Assembly (NCBI GenBank): GCA_015847255.1
Contig: JADLZK010005760.1
Coordinates: forward strand, 62,001 to 126,000
DNA length: 64,000 nt
Source: Hyparrhenia diplandra
Taxonomy: Eukaryota; Streptophyta; Magnoliopsida; Poales; Poaceae
Direction of reading: 5' to 3'
Both the position numbers and the translations under genes were made by a program. A model generated the notes under the pieces. That model saw only the letters and a program-made list of their open reading frames with translations, did not search any database and had not been told where the DNA came from. Shown here piece by piece: positions 45,525 through 58,485 of this stretch; within the stretch, counting starts at the first letter, position 1; each line of letters opens with the position of its first letter.

Positions 45525-46779
45525 CTTCTTCCTTCGTCTCTAAATTAATTAATTTTTAAAATCCATGTCAACTTTATAGAAATGAGCAACATTTATGATA
45601 TAAAATGAGTATCTTATGAAAATATTTTCTATAATAAAACTAATGATACTGATTTGATATAATTCTTAACATGGTTTTCTAAAAAGTCGACTAAAGTCTA
45701 AAAAGTTTGACTTGAGACAATTATAAAAATCTATTCTTAACGACGCTCTCAGACAACAAAACCATAGGGTGGCACTAGAGAACCTCTCCCTCTTGCGCGC
45801 TTACCGGAACCTCCTTTTTTCCTTTACAAAAACCGGAACCTTCCCTTTTGATTCCCTGTTGACGAGGGCCGCCCGAGGCACTGGAAATCTGTAATCTGCA
45901 TATGCATGCCGAATTGAAAAAATGGTAACCTAGACACCAAAAAACGAATATGATCGGTAGAGATGAGCATCCTCCCATTTCGATCGGTAAAGATGAGCAT
46001 CCGCCGGTAGATGTCTATAAAAAGAATCATACACAATGGTGGAATAGCAACAATGCTCAGTAAATAATACATTTCGATCGGTAATATATAGAGTATAAAT
46101 TAATATGATGCCCCTGCTTCCTTTGTCTCTCTTTGATTCCATCGAGATCGATCGACGGCAATTCTCATCTTTATTCCCTACGCACGGAGGGTCAGGGCCG
46201 CCCGCCCGGCCGGGACTTAAAATCTGGAATATGATATTGCTAATCTTTTTTTTTAGAAAAGGATGATAATTGCTAATCTACGAATCTTGGGAATAGGATC
46301 AGTAGATGATAGCATCTCCCGTTTTCCTTTTGCCTTTTGACATTACTACTAGTAGATGTCCATAAAAAGATAAGTACACAATGATGGAATAGCAACAGTT
46401 TTCCTTGTAGTAAATAATACATATTCATAATCATATTTACAGTCTAGTCTTAATTAACATGAAGCACGATCAAAAGTCATATCAATGTTCCGAGATTACA
46501 TCAATGATTTTCTAGGAACGTTATTAAAATCAGTTGCAAATTCCAGTTTATTTTCCTAATAATGCAAACTATAAAGCCATACAAATTGGCTGAAATTAGA
46601 TGTGATTATAAGAATGCCATGTTAACAAAAATAACTGCAAGAGAAGCAAAGTACCGATTTCACTCGTTTTTTTTTAAAAAAAATCTAATTCATGTAAAAT
46701 AATCAAACATAATAATTTCTTGAACAATAAAAGTAAGTGTCAACGCTCATGGAGTCATGGGTACATATGTAGGCTAAAT
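45525..46779. other. Intergenic DNA with a degraded MITE and a diverged duplication
   Basis: At 45525-45745 lies a Stowaway-like sequence (CTTCTTCCTTCGTCTCTAAA) without a clear right end. A segment at about 46005-46072 recurs at about 46355-46430 (TAGATGTCYATAAAAAGA, GGAATAGCAACA, GTAAATAATACAT), diverged by substitutions and small gaps. No gene is seen. Confidence 0.45.
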
Positions 46780-46949
46780 CACCAAAAGCCCACTGACTGA
46801 AGTAGACACTTGATTTAAAGCATGGTTTGCAGCCCATTTTGAGCTTGATTGAAGTAGACACTTGATTTAAAGCACCAAAAGCCCACTGATTGAAGTAGAC
46901 ACTTGACTTAAAGCATGGTTAGCAGCCTATTTTGAGCTTGATCCGAAGC
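46780..46949. repeat. 93-bp tandem duplication
   Basis: Unit 1 (46780-46872) and partial unit 2 (46873-46949) both start CACCAAAAGCCCACTGA and continue GAAGTAGACACTTGA, AAGCATGGTT and TTTTGAGCTTGAT. The subword TGAAGTAGACACTTGA occurs three times. Confidence 0.85.
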
Positions 46950-48272
46950 CCCAAATTTAGCAGGTTCGGTGTGCACTCAAGCAATGTTTTTGTTCCACCT
47001 AGGGCATCCTCTAAAATAAGATTCCGCATGAGCATTCAGTCAATTGAAGACCATTTTATGCAGCAAGCATGGCAAAAACACATCAGTAGTTGACTATTTT
47101 TTTTTGCGAAATACCAGTAATTGATTATTAGCCACTATTGGAAATGGTTTGCTTTGTTGTAACAAAACTTTGGAGTGTTTGTTCATCCTTCTGCGCAGGC
47201 AGTTTCATATCCTGCTGGTCTAGTACTATTGTAGAGATGGTGCAGAAATAACCTTTCACAAACTTTTTTTTGCATGCATTGTGTTGATAGGAAGAGTAAG
47301 CCGCCATGTTCCATATCAACGGCGTACCACAACAAGTCCTCTGGATCGCATAGAAACTCAACTATATAGATGGATAGATGCATGCATTATTACATAGAGA
47401 GGAGCCGTACAGTCCATTGAAACAACCACAGCAAACGTTCAAACGTTCTTTGATAGATAGCCGTCACCCTCCCTAGGGTTGTTCCTCGACTCGCCAGCAT
47501 CAGCAACAGCACCAAAAGAAAAAAAAAAAAAAACTGATAGATAAAACCATACTGTATAAGGGGCGTATGTCGCCCCGGTTTTAGAGGCACGTGGCCCAGC
47601 CGTACAAAGCAAATGGTGCTTATTCAGCAACAACAGATTCACACTTACTCCCCAAGGAACCAAAACAACACCCTCTCGTTGCAAACTCTAGCTCTGGCTA
47701 GAGCCCCACACGGCCCACCGAGCACATCTATGATCTATCTAATACGACTGCCACAAGTTAAGAAGCAGACCATTCATCATAATATTAATTACAGAACAGC
47801 CTAGGATTAGTGTTTTTTTATGAAACAGGATTACTGTGTTTTCTCTTAGAAATTTCTATTTCCTACTATTCACCACCGTACAAAATTTGTGACAAGTGCT
47901 ACTAAACACTGATGATAGCAGGGCCTTCTCACCAACTGCAGATCCCTCCAATGTCCAATGGCCTTCCCCATCCAAGTATACTAACACAAGTGACCCTTGG
48001 TTAGGTTTCTTTGTAGATTTTGTTTTATCTTCGAAAGAAAGGAAGTGCACGCCACATGACTTGACAAGTACACCTATCACCAGCCCTTTCTTGTGGGCCA
48101 CTGACCAAAAGATATTCATAACCAGATTAGTGTATGATGTATAATGGAAAGTAGTTCAGAGAAATGCTCAGCAAATTCAAATTTCTGAGAACTAATGGAA
48201 GCCATAAAGAGTACATGCCTTACCTGTCCAATTTTTTGCGAGACATCAATATTTATTTGCCCAAGGAAAGGT
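46950..48272. other. PEX1 3' flank, no other gene seen
   Basis: No supported ORF. The 3' UTR of PEX1 presumably occupies the part next to 48273. A run of about 13 A lies near 47519-47532. Confidence 0.45.
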
Positions 48273-51200
48273 TCAAGCTAGCGTGACCTTTTTGCCTTTT
48301 GACTCTCTTGCCTGCACCGAATTCTTCCAGTAATTATATTATCCAAGAATCTCATCATATACCAAAAACATTAACCGAATACTAGACTTTTCAACAAGAA
48401 CAGCATGGTTTTGACTGTTGAGGAATTCAAAATGAGAATGACATGCACCTTCGTCGAAATAGACTTCCTGGATGAAACGAATTCACCAAACTCCCTATCG
48501 TACCGCCTCTTCTCGTCTGCTGGTGTGGAAGGTCGAGCCTTCCTAGTGACAGACATGAGAAGTTCTTTGCTGATGCACGGTTCACTTTCTGGGATACCAT
48601 TCTCCTGGTTGTCCAAAAGTTCATGAACTGCTGCTAGTCCAGCATCCGTTAGAATAGCAGCGAGATCAGCACCAGTAAATCCTTCAGTTAGAGAAGCAAC
48701 ATCTTCGAGACTGGCATCACTTGCCAGCGAAACCTGAAGACATTAAAAAGAACCAAGCATTGACAACATTAATGACAATGACAATGACAATAACACTCCC
48801 TTAGTTTTCGTTCAGCTTAAAATCATTCATAAAATTGAACAAGATTACAAATAACATCCCAATCAAGAGAGACTAAAAAGTGGGGCAAGACAAAAGGTAG
48901 CACCATTCTAAAGACGCAAGGTAATAAAAAGCACATAATGCCTGGAAATTTTGGTGAAATTAGATATTATGACATGAAATATCGCAATCATGACAGTCAA
49001 CACAAGAAAATGTCACAGAAACAACAGCAACTATTTTTCAAGAAAGAACGCTCACCGTCCTAGAATGCACCTTCAGAATTTCTAAACGTTCATCCCATCG
49101 AGGGAAATCACAAAAGACTAGACGATCAAACCTTCCAGGCCGCAAGAGCGCAGCATCAATTAGCTGTGGCTTGCTGTGAAAAACAGTAAGCAATCCCATC
49201 AAAAGATGTGACACAAAATAATCAAATAAACAAGCTACTTAGTCAGTTTCCCTAAGATTAGCTCAAAAAATATCTTCACGGCATTTTCATCTCTGTGAAA
49301 GTACAGAATAAAAGAGCTTGAGACTAGGGACTGCAGAAACTATAACAGTTGTCAAGCTTTGTACAGCGCTAACCTCGTAGCTGCAAATACAAATACTCCA
49401 GTCAAGGTTTCCACACCATCCAGTTCCGTCAAGAACTGCATACAAACAAAAACTGCACACTTAGATTGTTCTTTTGTTTTCAGGAAATAACAATAAAGAT
49501 AAGACATTTTATCATTTTAGCAGCAAGGAGAGTATGAGACAGTTGCCTACCTGATTAACTACACGATCAGAAACTCCAGCACTATGGGTTCCTCGCTGGG
49601 GTGCAATGGAGTCAAATTCATCAAAGAATAATAGGCAAGGTGCTGCTGCAACGGCCTTTGCAAAAAGTCGCGAACCTGGAATTGGTTTATTAACATTACA
49701 AACAAGATGATCTAGGTGTCTTCTGTAATTCTGATCAACACCTACACTCGTAACTGGAGAACAGGGTTGACCGGTTGAGTAAAAAAGATACAAGGAAATA
49801 TCCTAAACCTTCAAATATCTTTAGTGTAAGTGTTAGACTACGACTATAGGGCTGGCCCGTGGGCCTTGGCTCCCACACCTGGTGGTTGGGCTGCCTCAGG
49901 TTATATAGTAGTTGATCTCCTGATTAGTCAAGGATCTCCGTTGAATGGGTGTGTTCTATAAACCCTACAGCGATCCTTGCTTATATATATGCTATACCCT
50001 TTTGTACACATTGAATCAAGCTACTATTCCTTGTGCCATATCACTTTCAGTAAGAAAAAGGGAAGAGACATGAATGTTTGTGTAATGCTCAAAGGAATGA
50101 AAAGTTCCTTACAGATTGCTCAGATGAACCAATATACTTATTCAATAGCTCTGGACCCTTGACTGAAATGAATCGCAAAAGAACATGCAGCAGCTGCAGC
50201 TCTCACAATGTGAGTTTTACCACATCCAGGTGGTCCATACAAGAGAATGTTTGAACGCAATCGCACAGGTGCCTTGGTAAAGATATTTGGGTATTTTGAT
50301 GGCAGTTCAAGTGTCTACAAGAAGGAACACAAGTATTAGTAGGAACATCTACAACCTTAAAAGGTGACTAAAAATATTTCGTTTTTTTTCATGAGCGTGT
50401 TGATGAAACCAACACCCTTAAAACAAGAGAGCAAGAAATGTGCACCTCTTTAATGATAGTTACTGCCTCATTTAGCCCTCCAACATCCTCCCAACCACCA
50501 TCTTTATCATCAGGAGCATATTTCCTAAGATCACGCATGGCGACTGGAAGGAAGCCATGCATTGCTTTAGAGAAATCCTCCATCAGCAAAGTTCGCTTCA
50601 TAGAGTTGTGAGAAGCATTAGAAGGCAGAAGAAAGCGATAAGCAGCAGCATGAACAGCCCTATCAACCAGAATTTCCTGCAAGACACAATAGCATACTTA
50701 TAAAATGAATACCTTTTTCCCACCTCAATCCATGCAAAAGAATATTTGTCTGCTAGACCAGCTGTGAATATTTGTGACTTTGGTTCATAATCATAACTAC
50801 CTAAGAAACATGTTTTCCTCATTTTTTGCTTGTTGAAAGAATCGGTCCATAATAATGATCACAAAAACATGATTAAGTTGGTTATAAAGACCATCGTATG
50901 ATAAGAGTCAGAATTACCAAGTCATATGCATCATAACCTTCACATTTTGATGCTATCTCTGATAAAACTTCCTCAGAACACAGTAACTCATGCTCTTCAA
51001 CTTGATGTTGCAATAGTGCTTTACGCTCAGGGACTGCAAGAGCAGGAAGCTCAATATGGAAATCAAATCTCCCTGCAGGGTAAAAAAGTGTTTTTATTAG
51101 TATACATCAAGTCAGCGACTCAACCAGCACACTTTTGTCTTGTCAAAAAAAAAAACCCAGCACACTTTGAAGAAAAAATAGAAAAAGAAGTAACCAGAAG

Positions 51201-54200
51201 AGGTTAAGTCTTGAGGAAGACTCTGAAGTGATTGAACCGAAGCCATAAACGCGATAGGTCCATACCCACATGTATTTTGAATCTTATCCTAGAAAGAGGT
51301 CAGGCCATTAAAAATAAATAAATAACTACTCACAGGGGAAAAGGATAACATGGGGAAAAGGATAACATGGTAAAATAATTGTAACAACCATAATCAACAC
51401 CTATTCTTAATAAATTTCAACAATGTGAATAAGGAAAAGTGTAATGACATATCCTTACCTTGTACTCATCCATAATGTCAGTCAAATATCTCACAAGAGA
51501 ATCAGAAGAACTGGACGACTGAGACACTTGAGGATCTGAAGAGACTGAAATTACACTGTCCAGATCATCAAATATGATGATTGAAGGTGAATGAAGCAGT
51601 GCTTCAGACATTCTGTCTTCAATTTCTTGCCTCGTCTCCTTAGCCTTGCCAAGTGCAAGTTTGGAACAATCTATGTATATTCTGTTCTTCAAAAAATTGA
51701 TGATCTCATTAAATTGCAATATTCTTTCTTTTCGAATAAGAACTGTGCGGAAAGATTGTAAAGTGTTTTACATGTGTGCCAAGATATCTTTATGGTCTTC
51801 AAAGTATTTTGCAGAAGCCCTGGTCAAAGCGGTTTTGCCAGAACCCTTAAACAGGAATAAAGCCAAACAAAATTGTAAATAACAAAAAGAAAACCCTACA
51901 CTCAAGTATAATTTAACATTATGAATTATGATATCCCATGGGAAAACAGAGAACACCTCATAATCACATGTTTCACAAAAGAAACTGGATGTTACTTACT
52001 CGAGGTCCATAGACAAGAACATGTCCAGGAAAGGGGAACTTTATTCTGTTAAATAACCTTAGGCTAGTTGCTGATAAGAGCACAGATAACCCTTCATAAA
52101 AGGAAAGAATCCAGAAAAAAAAAAAAAAGTTAGTCAACAGTAAGAAAAAGACAGCATCCAGAAAACAAACAGATGTAGAAAAGGAATTATTTGCCTATCT
52201 GGTTAAAAATTATTACTTTTTGTCACATCTGACATTGCATTCTCCATCCAGCCTAAAGAAGATAAGGTCAGCTTGAAACCATCACTGGAGCCACTGTCCA
52301 CTAGGGAATCAAAAGATACAGGCTCACCCAGCTCCAACTTTCCGAAATGCAGTTCAAGATCATTGGAATTGTCAGTTGGAACACTCCAAGCAGTCTCAAC
52401 ATTAAGCTGTGAATTGTTGAAACTAGAATTTTCAGAAGTAAGTGTTAGTAGGTATAAAAATTCAACTCCTTTGGTTCCTTCTTTATCTGTCGCTTCTAAA
52501 TGGAGCAAAATATTGGTTGGCAAAACTATTGAATTCATCTCGTTATGGCTAGCATGCAAGCCCATTTCTTTAAGGTGTCCAATAAGCCAATGCTTAATAA
52601 AAAATTTCTGCTTTGATAATGATTCTGAAATGCTCTCAATATCTGCACCTTGAAGATTTTCGCTTTCACTGTAACGAGCTTTCTGGAAGAAATCACCATT
52701 TTCTGAAGGAATCCTGGTTATCCTTGAAGTGTCTGCTTCCTGACTGACTAATTTACTGCTATCATGGGCGCTCTTTCACACGCATCTTGAACTGTAAAGG
52801 AGATATTGTCACTAGAGGTTCATCCTCCTTGATGTTGGCTGAATATGTCTTAATATATACCCCTAGGATCAGTGCACACACTTTAGTATTGTAAAGTTAA
52901 CAGCAGACAAAATTCAACAGTACACTGACAAAATAGTTTCTGGGAAATGCTTTGTCCTCAATCTGAATTCAAAGTCTATATAAGAATTCAGAGACTATAT
53001 AAGTTAGCTGTTCAAGGTAAAGGGAAGAAAGACCTGTGAACTCACATGAATGTACATCAGCGCTTATGAAGTGACGAATAGAGTAGGGAAGCATAACATG
53101 CCCTTTTGCAACAGAGTCTGAAAGTAAGATATAAACAATGGCTTCATGGGCCCTTTCTTTAGTTACTGAAATTCCCTTTTTTTGTCCAACTTCTTTGCCT
53201 TTTAGAGCTAGTCCTTTCTTTGATGATTTAGGTGAAACAGTGACTAATTGGAGATTGCCAACCGAAATACTTGCAGCTGTATCAGGATGAATTAGCACAG
53301 CATAGCTGACAACCACACCTATCTCAACACCTTTATATTTGAATGTATGTGCATACTTCCTATCAGCTGCTTGAACACGCAGAAGTGCCTTTGTTTTGAC
53401 TTGTTCTTTCAGTGCACTTTGCTTTTTGCAGATCCTGAGAAGGCTTCTCTTTTCGTTTTTTGGGTGCAACAGCAACTTCAGTGCCTGGTACAAGTTGAAC
53501 TAAAAGAAAGAAAAAAATACAATGGATTCTTAGCAATAGATAAAATTAACAAGTTAAAAAAGGAACATTATTGAACAGATTATCTACTATGAGATTAATA
53601 ACATTACATACTTATATAGAACGCTGGAACAACTCATACGATGCCACAGAAAAGCATTTCTTGATAAGGCATACATTAGTTACAGTAATACTCATTAGAC
53701 CACTCATGGATGCATCAAAATTGGTACCCATACTTTAGATTCAAACATTTTTTCCTGGAAACGCAGGAGAGCTGTGCTTCATTATATTAAGAAAACGTTT
53801 AAATTCTGAAACATTTTATTAGAAGGAATAAGATTTGATTTTATCAAAAAAAGAATTAATTAAGCTGGATTGTTTTAAATATATATCTAAGTTTGGAAAA
53901 TGTAGCTGCTACATACTAGTAAGATACGTTAGGCTACATAACATGTTTGGCTAAAATTAACATAACAAACCTTAAAGACCATAATTCCATTAGCATGAAT
54001 TATGATGGAGATGGGTATCCCCAAGTTAGGTGCCATGGGTAATTAGTCTTAGGATCTTTGTGGGATCCATAGTGTAAGAAGAATAGAATTGGTGTAACTG
54101 ATTGATTGTATTGCATTGAGGCCTCAGCCAGTATATATGAGAGTACAAGACTTGTGGGGTAAACCAGCCATAGTGGCTTTCCTAGAAATTACAAGGAGAA

Positions 54201-55890
54201 GACCTTGACTGCTGTAGCGATCGGTCTTTAGTCTAAGTCTACTTGCTAGGAAGTTGCTATGCAATATCTTGCGACCAAGTAGAAGACTTGATTGCTAGCC
54301 TTGCTCTTGCGGCCAGTAGTGAATGGTAGCAGGCTAGCAGCGGGTTATCTACCAAATGTACTCTAATATCCCCCCCGCAGTCAATAGCGGGAGCACCATG
54401 ACGGTGAGGCGAAAGAAGAAGCCGATGGGCAAAATTCAACGGACCGACACATAGTCACCTAGTGCTGCGAAATTCCAAAGTAAAGGGGAAAATGGACAAG
54501 GAGAGTATGGATAACACAAATTTGTTTTTTCAGGTGAATCAGGAATGACTTCTAGAAGCTTAGCTCAGAAGCTAAAGAGTTATCCTGTTTGGTGAAGTAC
54601 ACAACAGTTGTTTTCTACCATGATTACAACACAATTACTTATTAACAAGTGTCATTAACCTATTTCAAAACGATTTCACACAAACTTAATGTCATATAGA
54701 AAGATGAACCAATATATCACCTTTAAGCGGTATAATATGAAAAGGATATTGAAAAGAACATAGACTAATAGTTGTAACACAAGTTATATAAGTTAGCACA
54801 ATGATGCAGAAAAAAATATATATACCAACAGTCTTCTCGGGAAAAGATGACACTACAACGAACTTCACAATATTATGTCCATCCAACCACAATGGAAATT
54901 TCATGCCCTCATAAATGATGCCGACCTGATTAAAAAAAAAAAAAAATTATGCACCATACAAAATAAAAAAAAATGGTAGCAGGATGGAATTAATCCACTA
55001 CGCAATAACAGACATATTGAAGGAAAAAGAAAAGAGAAAGCAAAAACAACCTGCTTCAAGATTGTTTCCTCAGCCAAATCAGCACGGCTCTCCAGTATCT
55101 CCCAGTCATCCTCACTGTAGGGTTCAATGCTGACCGAGTCAGCTTTAGCCAGAGAGCGGGCTACGCTCAACTGTGCTGTAGCTCCGTCAGGCAGCGAGAT
55201 GCATTCTGCCAACTCTTGTGCAACCTGCAAGATAGACCATGGATATCACAATATTGCAAATATCCGGTGCGCTTTAGCTGCATAATGTACACCCACAGGA
55301 AGGTGTTTGACGTAACCAGACTGAGGACAAACAAGAGAGGGTCGTCATACTTCTACATGCAGAGATGTCGAAAGCAATACAAAACTGACAAGGAAATACT
55401 ATGAAAGAGCTTGAGGATTTTGATCCCCTGCAAGACTACAACTCGAAATTCTCACGTCAAACTGTGCCGACCACAGCATCACTCTGTGTCTCTGTCAACA
55501 CTCCACCAACAAATTCACTCCAGTATATCCAGCAAGTGACAAGCTTAATTCCCAATTTCTGACAGCATGCATCGATTCAATCGAGGATTGACGAATAATT
55601 CTGGAAAAACTCCCGCCCACAGGGACTCCAAGTGACAAAGGTACAGCGGGATGTGGCTGGCGGGCCGGCCGCTTACCTCGATGGCGCGGGATCGGGACGC
55701 GGCGCCGGACCAGGCGAGGGGACCAGCGCGCGCCGGCGGGGCCGCGAAGTTCGAGCGCGAGGACGGGTGGGAGGTCGCCGGTGGCGGAGGTGCGCTCCAG
55801 GGCGTGGATGAGGTGGAGCGGGAGCGCCACGAAGCAGCTCCGGGCGCCGCCCACCACGCGAACCTCTACCTCCAGCCCGCCGCCGCTCAT
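48273..55890 (-). CDS. PEX1: Peroxisome biogenesis factor 1 (PEX1), double AAA+ ATPase
   Basis: With PEX6 it extracts the PEX5 receptor from the peroxisome membrane. Seventeen exons: 55677-55890, 55051-55224, 54826-54925, 53046-53499, 52217-52862, 52000-52091, 51772-51845, 51459-51681, 51195-51288, 50918-51072, 50446-50676, 50113-50314, 49551-49675, 49374-49435, 49056-49173, 48449-48733 and 48273-48311, about 1,094 residues. The N-terminal domain starts MSGGGLEVEVRVVGG. D1 has Walker A GPRGSGKT (split by an intron) and Walker B IIIFDDLD. D2 has Walker A GPPGCGKT, Walker B LLFFDEFD and the second region of homology RPGRFDR. Five exons are one base off frame: extra bases at about 55718 (G-run), 53407 (T-run), 52766 (G-run) and 50177 (A-run), and a missing base at about 49667. 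All 32 splice borders hold. PEX1 is normally single-copy and essential, so sequence error is the likelier cause. Confidence 0.93.
49800..49995. mobile_element. LTR-like fragment in a PEX1 intron
   Basis: Starting near TGTTAGACTACGACTATAGG, through GGCTGGCCCGTGGGCC and CTGCCTCAGGTTATATAGTA, to CCCTACAGCGATCC. It resembles the U3 part of grass copia LTRs (TGTTAGAC opening, GGCTGCCTCAGG and a TATA box). No second copy or internal domain is present, so it would be a truncated or solo LTR. Confidence 0.4.
54040..54440 (+). mobile_element. Truncated copia-type LTR in a PEX1 intron
   Basis: Contains a promoter-like CCAGTATATATGAGAGTACA, then TACCAAATGTACTCTAATAT followed by CCCCCCGCAGTCAATAGCGG. 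That CTCTAA/CCCCCCGCAGTC junction is familiar from the end of one grass copia LTR group and the start of its internal region. No gag or pol follows. The boundaries are approximate. Confidence 0.45.
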
Positions 55891-56709
55891 GGCTGCCTGA
55901 CGCGGTGACGCCTCCCCCGCCGCTGTTGCTTGGTTCTGAGTTCTGACTCGCTCTCGCTTGATGCTCTCTATTGGGTCAAATAAAAGTCAACTAGACTTTT
56001 GTGAAGTGAATGAGTAAATAAAAATGATAAAAAAGAATTCGTGAAGTTCCTGTGACCTGTATGGTGTGAAGATTAATTTTAGGGTTAGAAACATGATGTC
56101 CATAATTAAACTCCCATTATAGTAACAACAACGCTAGCTCATTCATTTTTTTTTAAATCATTGATTTTTGTTATGCACCTAGTTATATATACATAATAAA
56201 ATTAAAGTATCTAGAAAAGCAAAAGTGAACTACAATTTGAAATGGAGGGAGTATAAATCAAGGTAAAATTGTCTACTAATTATCCTAGAAAATAAACTGT
56301 ATATGTCTTCGTCCTCTTATCTATACTGATCTATGGGGTTATGATCTGACTGAAATAGGGCAACAGACCCTCTATTTCTTTTCAGTTAACCTATAATATT
56401 TTAGTTTGATTAAACGATATTGTAGATCAAGCTCCGACGGTTAACACATAACAAAGTATGGATCACAAACATCTAAGGACTACTATTATCAAATTAAATC
56501 CATCCAAATCATCTTCATACATACTCACACCTCGTAACAACCATTTTTTTTAACAAACCCTAAGCATACCCTAAAACAAGAACAAGTATATATTGAATCC
56601 ATCTAAATCACCTCCATACATGATCACACCTCATGACAACCATTTTTTCACAAACCCTAAAATAAGAACAAATATTGAATACACATATTGAATCCATCTA
56701 AATCATCTA
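55891..56709. other. PEX1 upstream region
   Basis: Putative PEX1 promoter and AT-rich spacer. A Stowaway-type terminus without its partner (ACAATTTGAAATGGAGGGAG) lies near 56232. A locally duplicated block (TTGAATCCATCTAAATC, CATACATGATCACACCTC, ACAACCATTTTTT) recurs two or three times between 56500 and 56710. Confidence 0.5.
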
Positions 56710-56948
56710 CTCCCTCTGTCCCCAAAATGTATGCCACTTACGCTTTTCGGAGAAACAACTTTGACAAATTATATATTTAAAATTATTAATTTTTATCATA
56801 CATAATTAATATCATTGGAAAGATATTTGAATCTAGTTTTTTAATAAATTTATTTGGAGATACAAATTTTGCACGTATTTTGTACAAATCAAGTCAAACT
56901 TGTGGCACAAAAACAAAAAAAACGACTAATATTTTAGGACGGAGGGAG
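56710..56948. mobile_element. Stowaway MITE
   Basis: 239 bp, from CTCCCTCTGTCCCCAAAATG to ATTTTAGGACGGAGGGAG. The TIR is the canonical Stowaway sequence, and TA lies on both sides (56708-56709 and 56949-56950). Confidence 0.93.
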
Positions 56949-56950
56949 TA

Positions 56951-58485
56951 CATACTAAGAAACATCTCCTCAAATATAAAAAATGCTATGAATTAGGTGC
57001 ACTTGCATTATAGGGTTTGAGTAATGCACAATTCCACCAAACAAAGAGAAAATGATGAAGCCAAATGACACACACATGAGAAAAGAAGAGGGGCCTATGG
57101 CATAGTACAAAGAAAATCAAAGATCCAACTACAAATAACATGAAATCCATGTGGAGGATGGGAGAAAGAGAAGAGAGCTTTTCAAGTCGCTGACCTGCTT
57201 CACGAGCTCAGAGAAGTGAAAGAGTGGGAGAAGAGAGGGAGAAAAAGAAGCTGGTGGCAGCATTTATGTCTCCACGTCGCGCCGCTATGGCGCGATGGGA
57301 TTGTCACGACACATGCGACGGCGCGATAGGGTGGGCCCCACGTGCCTCCACGCCCGACCGGTCAACTTCGGTGCCGGCGTGGAGGGGACACGCGCGCGCC
57401 GATGCATGTGGCGCAACAGGGTGGAAATTTCGCGCCACAGATCCTGGCGCGACCAAAAGGATACCTGGCGAAAATAATTTTAAAACGGGTTTACATTTTT
57501 TTTTTTTAAAAAAGGTTAAATTTTAAAAAAATCCATCCAAGACTCGATCGAGTGCGAGCCGTGGAAAACATGCAGGCAGTGGAGGGAGCCGAACTCGGCG
57601 TCCGAAAACGCTGCATTTCAGCTTCTTGTAAACCGGTAGCCACGATTCTCTGTTTCTCACCCTCCTCTCTCTCCTCTGTGGAGCTCAGCTCTACGGTTTG
57701 AAAGAAGACCATGGCTTTCCTTGAATTGATTGAATTAAAATAAATACGTAGTTTCAAAAAGTAATTAAAATGAATACGAGCATGTATATGATTCTTCGGC
57801 TGGTGTGCCGGCGTGCCGCGGTCCTTGCATATGCATATGTGTGTATGCGCTCAAAATTGACACCAGACCATACGCAAATACAAATAATGTTGCTTGAGCA
57901 TAAAGGATATGCAAGGAATCATGCATGCCCTCTCAACGCATTGCATAGAACCAATTAACAAACTCATCCTGAACCAGCAGTGTCTGGGCCACCAAGCCAC
58001 TAAAAAAAATACTCATGGGAAGGGGTGAGGTGATCAATGCAAGACTGAGAGCCCAATAATAATCCATGCATTGTGAGAGAAATCATTGAGCTGAGTATGT
58101 TACCGAGCATATTAGACGAAGAATGGTTGATGCAATGCAATAGGGAATTTGGAATGATCAGGGAGAAGTTGAAAGGCGCGCGGCAACCAATTCAATCAAC
58201 AATACCGGCCATTGCATTGGCGTTGCAAATACAAAGCCCCAGCCGCTTCTATATCTATCCATTATTCCCATTTCAGCTCACACTGTCACTGTCAAACTGC
58301 TGCCAAATTCTCTTGTTCATCAAACATGATGCCAAGTTGTGTTTCAAGAGGGGAAAAAACATTGATGCCAAGTTGCCAACAAGTGTGGATTATGGTTATA
58401 GCTGCAGCACCATCAGCACCGTCAACATTAAACTGCAGGCTGCCTATATCACCATATGGGCATATGGCACATATGTATAAACATC
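56951..58485. other. Intergenic DNA, no gene seen
   Basis: Contains a GC-rich patch at 57270-57470 with repeated GGCGCGA/TCGCGCC words (possible relic of a GC-rich element) and a T-run near 57498. An open stretch of 135 codons at 58073-58480 has no recognisable domain and overlaps the expected 3' UTR of the aldolase gene; I do not call it. Confidence 0.4.

Noticed and set aside
9883..55721. Programmed frameshifting as an explanation for the frame breaks
   Set aside because: No slippery heptamer plus structure is apparent, the shifts go both ways, and none of these families uses recoding.
57270..57470. GC-rich patch with GGCGCGA repeats as a gene or CACTA end
   Set aside because: No conserved protein in any frame and no matching inverted terminus found; left as unexplained spacer.
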